A stretch of DNA of 64,000 nucleotides, from the NCBI GenBank assembly GCA_015680685.1, contig MNCI01001457.1, positions 80,771 through 144,770 of the forward strand, written 5' to 3'. Made by a program: the position numbers and the translations under genes. Of the stretch, positions 59,055 through 64,000 are shown one piece after another (the stretch's first letter is position 1; each line of letters opens with the position of its first letter). The stretch comes from Gnetum montanum. Taxonomy: Eukaryota; Streptophyta; Gnetopsida; Gnetales; Gnetaceae. The notes below the pieces were generated by a model that was not told the origin of the DNA, did no database searches, and saw nothing but the letters and a program-made list of their open reading frames with translations.

Positions 59055-59152
59055 TCGATGAGGCCTCATCGACACAGCCTCATCAACTAGGCCTTATCAA
59101 CGAGGCCTCATCGATGCATCATATCATGTGTCGATGAGGCCTTGTCAACATA
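59055..59152 (+). promoter_or_regulatory. Palindromic array upstream of the TATA box in the P LTR
   Basis: TCGATGAGGCCTCATCGA at 59055-59072 is a perfect 18-bp palindrome. Three further imperfect copies of the GATGAGGCCTCATC theme follow before 59152. The half-site TGATGAG is also the LTR terminus. A protein-binding role is inference. Confidence 0.55.
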
Positions 59153-59167
59153 GTATCTGTATTTAGC

Positions 59168-59175
59168 TATAAATA
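59168..59175 (+). promoter_or_regulatory. TATA box of the P LTR
   Basis: TATAAATA, about 140 bp into the LTR. The same motif lies 113 and 125 bp from the LTR start in the copies at 36939-37818 and 44396-45273. Confidence 0.7.
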
Positions 59176-59961
59176 CATGTCCACTAGTTGCATTTATGGC
59201 AACAGAGATTTAGTAGCAATGAAGCTCTTACAGTTTGTTCATTTGAAAGTCAGAATTTTTCCCTCGAGTTCCCACAACAAGAGTCATTAAGTGTACAGAT
59301 ATTTATTCAAGCATTATTGTACCTAAGAACAATAGTGTGTGTGGCAATAAAGATGAAATTTTTGATAAACCTTGCAATATTCTAGATAGATTAAATATTT
59401 TATTTATGAATTTAATGTTTTCAATTATTTATTAATATTTTCAATTATTTATTAAATATTTTCTAGTAATTAAGTTAATGAAGAAATTAAGAAAGATAGA
59501 TTAAACACATAAGTATGATCGCTTCGAGCATAACACGTATTTTCTTGGTAACCCCAGCAACGTTATTGCTTGGTACACCCAGTAGCATAGCGCTTGGTAA
59601 CCCAGTAATGGATACATGGGTTTAGGACGTGTATGGAAAGTGGGACCATATGCTTATGTTAGGACTAGTTAAACACTAGTTAATTAGTTAATTTAAATTA
59701 GTTAATCCAATTACTTTTATCTTCATTTAAACACCAAACCATAAAATACAAAATGATAAAAATTAGATGCCTCAATTATACTTAACCATACCAATGTACA
59801 TCACAAGTGTAATTGGGAATATAATGGTTGACTTAAGGCAAAGATTCACTTCCTAGAAGACTAGTGCACTAGAAACTACAAAGTTTGTAGAATTTAACTA
59901 GATTGTGTCTGAATGCTTGTGATTCATGTGGTTGTGCATAGGGGTACCTTGCCGCTCATCA

Positions 59962-59980
59962 TTTGTGTCATTGTTAAGGA
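59962..59980 (+). promoter_or_regulatory. Element P primer binding site (decayed)
   Basis: TTTGTGTCATTGTTAAGGA follows the LTR end directly and reads as a decayed TTGGCGTCGTTGCCGGGGA, a tRNA-Asp-like primer site. The same site follows the LTR of L. Confidence 0.6.
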
Positions 59981-60117
59981 CTTTGTTGAAATGTGCACTA
60001 TTTAGGTTTAAGAGAATATCATTAATGTTGTTGTACAAACCTCAAGGTCAATATCATTCTCGCTATACATATAATTATAAAAGCACATTAATAATTTTAT
60101 TTTTTTTCTTTTGCAAA

Positions 60118-62400
60118 ATGTCTTCTTCTTCTAACAAGTGTGAAGATGTCAAACTGCTGGTCCCATAGGAGTGCAAAGTGATATATACTCATCCAGATGA
60201 GTATGTACCAGACTTCACCTTCATCCTACATCAGGATGAACAACTATGATGGCATGATATGGAGGGTAACATTATTTTACCCCCTGATCAATCTATACTC
60301 GAGATGCTACTTAAAACTCTTAAGAAGTTGGGCACCTCAGATCCTCATGAAGAATACATTGTGGATGGTTATGACACTTGAAACTACTATCCCATTGAAA
60401 TACAATGCAAGTGAGATTAATGTTAGGAGAAGCTCCATGAGGCTATGAAGGGAAAACATTATACTAATCCCTTGTTCCTACTAAATCAAGATGACAATGA
60501 GGATCCTCTCTTTGAAGGATCTCAACATGAAAATTCTCCACCCCCTATTATTGATGACGAGGGTGTGACCCTGAACCTGTAATCCACTATTCATAAATTA
60601 GGTTTAAGAAAAAGTGATAGCTAAGGTAGGGACTTAGGTAGACATCACAATAGCAAGGGATCTAAGAATGGTGGTTGTAATGAGTGAAAGAGTGATAGAA
60701 AATACCATGGTGGTAGTCGTAGTTCACCTTCCTCTCCATCCTCTTCATCTGATTCCAAAAATTCCTCTTCATCTACTAGTTCTCATGGAAGCCACCATTG
60801 AAATAATCATGATGAAGCTAATAAATGAGACAACAATGACCATGAAGGTCACCAAGAACAAAGAGGTGGTCAAAACCATCATCGACGTCATTGATGCAAT
60901 GATGATGATGAACCTTTATTAGTGACTCGAAGTATGCTAAACATTGTAGAGGAAATTAAAATTCCAATTAGGCATATGAAAGATAGTAGGGTCAAGTACT
61001 TAGACATGAATAATATCCCAAGATTTGAGGGGGGATACAATTCTAATCCACAGACACATCTATAAGCTTTCCATGATGCTTGTTCCTTATAGAACATACA
61101 AAATGAATGGTAGAAACTCAAGCTTTTCCCTAGGACACTCATCAAGGAAGCTAAAAGCTGGTACTGGTCCTCGGAACCAAAATCCATTCATCGATGGACT
61201 ACCATGTTGGAGTTATTTAATGAAAAATACCAAACATACTCCAAAGTGTCTAATCTGAGAAGGCAAATCTAAGGCTAGAAACAGGGAACACATGAACCCT
61301 TGGATGTTATCATGGGTAGATACTATTCACTCTTACATCAAAGCCCTAGACATGATTATTCTCAGAGGGAACAACTTTTCCACATCATAGATGGGCTCAG
61401 AGCAATAACTAGAAGAACCCTTGGGGTGTATGCCCAAGGAAGATTTTCTAAACTAAGAGCTCATCAAATCCAAATGCTACTTGAGTAGGTAGCAAAAAAA
61501 TGAGTTATGAAAAAGGGAAAGTGCAAAAGAGTATAATAGGAACCCTTTCATCAAAAAACAATAGGTCCAATTTTGTGACAAGGAGGAGTCACCACTCGAT
61601 GAAGTGATGAACAAGAAAACCTTGCCCATCCAAAAATCTATTTCTAATATTTTGGCAAAGGTTGACAAATTATGGAACTCTTTGGATGAAAAATTTCAAA
61701 CGGCTATGAAGATTGCTAAAGAATCCAAAGAGTAGAATAGTGATTGTAACCATAGAAGGCAAAAAGAAGTTGAACATACCTATTAAAGAGGTAAGGGCAA
61801 AGCTACTGCTGTAGAGGAAGTTGTGGAAACTGACTCTAATAATGAAATTGATTGTGAAATTTATCACTACAAACATCCTAAGGGTTATTGCCCTGGAGTG
61901 TCACACTTACAAGAGTCTAGGGTGTATGCATTGAATTCTTGACTAGCACGTAGGCAAGCACCTAGACGATTTCCGTACCCTCAAGGCAATCCAAGGCAGT
62001 TCCACTAGCAACAACAAGCTTACTACCCAAGTGGAGCTCCTCCACAACCTTATGAACAATACCAAAAATGGTACCAACCACACAATCATGGGGAATGCCA
62101 CCACCAAGGCAACAACACCTTTATAGGCAACCAAATCCATATGGGTACTATGTTTAGCAACCTGTCCCCCCAAGAAGTTCTGCGAGTCATACCTCATTTT
62201 AGCATTACTATTACCCTTCAAAGTACCATAGAACACATTCATCATCTACTCAAGGGAAAAACCCATATCCATACCACCCTCCACATTTTTCTACACATAC
62301 ACCTCCACCTTCAACCTAGTTACCTCCTACTCCATCCATGTAGGGTGAGATTCCTCCACAATTGCAACAACAAAATGCTATGAAGGCTATACAGTTACAA
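60118..62400 (+). pseudogene. Element P gag
   Basis: An ATG at 60118 begins MSSSSNKCEDVKLLVP, followed by TFILHQDEQLWWHDMEGNII-like wording shared with L and R. A Ser-rich tract lies at 60715-60800, then an Asp/Asn/His-rich stretch. The retrotransposon gag core is at 61000-61480 with FPRTLIKEAKSWYWS, LELFNEKYQTYSKVSNL and QREQLFHIIDGL. A degenerate knuckle CEIYHYKHPKGYC is at 61853-61891, then a Pro/Gln/Tyr-rich tail. Stops are frequent, many TAG, with a few frame changes. Confidence 0.75.
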
Positions 62401-62599
62401 CTAGCTTTCTAGCCGAGTGGTTTGAACAATCAATCCAAAAAAAAAAGACCCTTCTTTTGACCTAGTAGTCCTCTCCAACCCTCATAACCAAGTCCTATTG
62501 ATTGTCCTGCATCTCCAATACCCTCATCCCTTGCATCAAATACCTTTGCAAGCCCTTCAAACCAAGTGTCACCTCAAATTCACATGGTAATGCTAACTC

Positions 62600-63180
62600 A
62601 TGCTATTTCTAATTAGATCAAGGCTAGCAATCTTCCCAAAACAGATCTGACTTGGGAAGTCCACTCATTTACCTATAGATCACTGGACATGAGTCATCCA
62701 AGGCTCTTCCTGACTCTAGTTCTGGAGTTAATCTCATTTCCCATGACATGTACAAGGCCTAGAACCTACCACCTCTCAAGAAAGGTAACATCCATCTAGA
62801 GTTGGTAGATTAGTCAATTACTATCCCTCTAGGATTAATAGAGGACACTATAACCACATTTTATGGGTGGTCCTATCCTGCTTATTTTCTGGTGATCAAG
62901 GTTAAAAACTGCAAAAGTGATTTTCCCATCATTATGGAAAAAACTTGGTTAAGCACAGTTAACACACGTATGGGCATAAGGGATCTCTTTCTAGAAATAT
63001 CCAAAGAAAATGAATTGGGCATGATCGAGAAGAAGTGTATTCCATGCATTGTGTATAGCAATAATGGGTGCAATTGCATGCAAAAGATTTGGTCCATCAA
63101 AAGTACATACATTAAAGCATGCAATCAGTTGCACAAGAAATCAGTATTCAAAAGTTTCTATACACAATAACCACAAAATA
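62600..63180 (+). pseudogene. Element P protease region
   Basis: ALPDSSSGVNLISHDMYK near 62700-62755 is the active-site segment; the usual D-S-G has become D-S-S. HLELVD*SITIPLGLIED follows (62790-62845). The C-terminal part is open at 62892-63170 with DFPIIMEKTWLSTVNTR and CIVYSNNGCNC. The last part aligns closely with R at 56110-55910 on the minus strand. Confidence 0.75.
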
Positions 63181-63339
63181 GGAGGGCACCCAATGGCTAA
63201 TAGCTGACTCTAATAGCAGCACATTATGCATGGAACCAACTAAGAGCCTAACATGTGCTGATGTTGAAGGCATGGACAAAATTGAACAAGTTCATTCCCA
63301 ACTCTCTAACAAAGATAATGATACCTATTAGGAAGAGTT

Positions 63340-64000
63340 GGAAATCCCTGATAACTTCAACTAGAAGCCTCTAGAGCTAAAACCTTTACCGATCGGCATG
63401 GAATATGCATTTTTAAACAATGGTAAACCGATCAATATTAATGTCAAACTTGCTCCTGAATAAAAAGAAAATTTGTTAAAGGTAGTTAAAAAATGGCCAA
63501 TAATCTTTTCTTGGTCATATCCCAAGCTGACTAGAATTGATCCAGGGATATGCCAGCATCACATTTACACTAACCCAGCCATGAAGCCTAGAAGGCAACC
63601 ACAAAGGTGATTAAACCCCAAATTGAAGCAAATTGTCAAGGAGGAAATTGAACAACTCCTCAAGGTGGGGTTCATCTATCCCATTGTGGATAGTAAGTGG
63701 GTTAGCCCACTCATAATTGTGCCAAAGAAAGGTAGCTAGTGGCGCGTCTACATCAACTTCAGGTTATTGAATATGGAAATATTTAAAGATCATTATCCAT
63801 TGCCATTTGTAGATCAAGTATTGAACACCATATCTAGCCATTGTTATTATAGCTTCTTAGATGGTTATAGTGGCTATAACCAAATCCAAATATCACCAGA
63901 AGATCTAGCCAAGGCAACATTCACAAGTCCCTAGGGAACTTTTGCATATTGTAAGATGCCATTCGGTTTGTGTAATGCTCCTACAACATTTCAACACCTA
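63340..64000 (+). pseudogene. Element P reverse transcriptase, 5' part
   Basis: Readable in one frame with four stops: LEIPDNFN, ELKPLPIGMEYAFL, ICQHHIYTNPAMKPRRQPQR, VGFIYPIVDSKWVSPLIIVP, DHYPLPFVDQVLNTI, YYSFLDGYSGYNQIQI and KMPFGLCNAPTTFQ. Two stops replace Arg (CGA to TGA) and Trp (TGG to TAG). The window ends just before the catalytic FMDDF box. Confidence 0.88.

Larger units (their letters stand above)
59028..59961 (+). repeat. Element P 5' LTR (family A)
   Basis: 934 bp, starting TGATGAGTC and ending GCCGCTCATCA. The ends form a 7-bp inverted repeat TGATGAG/CTCATCA. Tandem words around GGTAACCC(A)GCAA/TAGC at 59545-59610 match the ACCAAGT words of the minus copies. The region upstream of the TATA box is dense in GATGAGGCCTCATC-like palindromes. 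Confidence 0.85.
59028..64000 (+). mobile_element. Element P: family A Ty3/gypsy retrotransposon, cut by the window end
   Basis: 5' LTR (59028-59961), primer site, gag, protease and RT follow in order on the plus strand, opposite to R, whose leader it has entered. The RT ends at 64000 before the catalytic box. The remaining RNase H, integrase, 3' ORF and 3' LTR should lie in the next ~6-7 kb. It has many TAG/TGA stops but its domains are easier to read than those of L and R. Confidence 0.82.

Noticed and set aside
61470-62245. Minus-strand open frames of 63-100 codons opposite P gag
   Set aside because: They are antisense to the gag region of P and show no domain of their own.

Overview
The window looks like intergenic DNA from a land plant with a very large, repeat-filled nuclear genome. 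I found no ordinary host gene, no tRNA or rRNA gene and no CRISPR array. Almost everything interpretable is a decayed transposable element: Ty3/gypsy and Ty1/copia LTR retrotransposons plus one hAT DNA transposon, nested in each other. The DNA is AT-rich and most CpG sites have decayed. The age of the copies and the nesting would suit a gymnosperm or another giant-genome plant, but the species cannot be told from the sequence. A 3-base N gap lies at 1245-1247.

Layout. 1-236: end of an LTR of 'family A', a gypsy family whose LTRs begin TGATGAG and end CTCATCA. 1484-4075 (minus): a dead hAT transposase whose BED zinc finger is split by a ~500-bp GC-rich insert that looks organellar. 5161-23160 (plus): element T, an Athila/Tat-like gypsy element with a tRNA-Asp-type primer site, a small upstream ORF, gag, PR, RT, RNase H, IN and a 3' ORF. 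A second LTR with a second leader follows, in tandem. Element S (7595-13590), a copia-type element with a gag but no visible pol, sits inside T's gag. 23428-24307: solo LTR of family A. 25991-36902 (minus): element L of family A. 36939-59027 (minus): element R of family A, broken by three later insertions: a solo LTR at the RNase H/IN border (44396-45273), element C in the RT (45683-54613), and element P (59028 to the window end, plus strand) in its leader.

Element C is the best-preserved unit. It has paired LTRs of about 1.65 kb, a perfect 5-bp target duplication (AAGGG), a primer site, and a gag-protease frame about 3.1 kb long without a frameshift, but no RT, RNase H or integrase. C and S are therefore two unrelated gag-only elements that must have borrowed pol functions in trans.

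How the parts worked together: in L, R, P and T, Gag would form the particle, PR would mature it, RT/RNase H would copy the RNA from the primer site, and IN would insert the copy. All of these frames now carry stops or frameshifts, so nothing here should be able to move by itself. In C's gag-protease frame I counted ten internal stops, eight of them TAG. That pattern fits loss of CAG and TGG codons by deamination of methylated cytosine. I see no convincing new biological system. The most notable items are the two gag-only elements, the repeat architecture of C, the conserved small ORF in T, and the 3' ORFs of T and family A.
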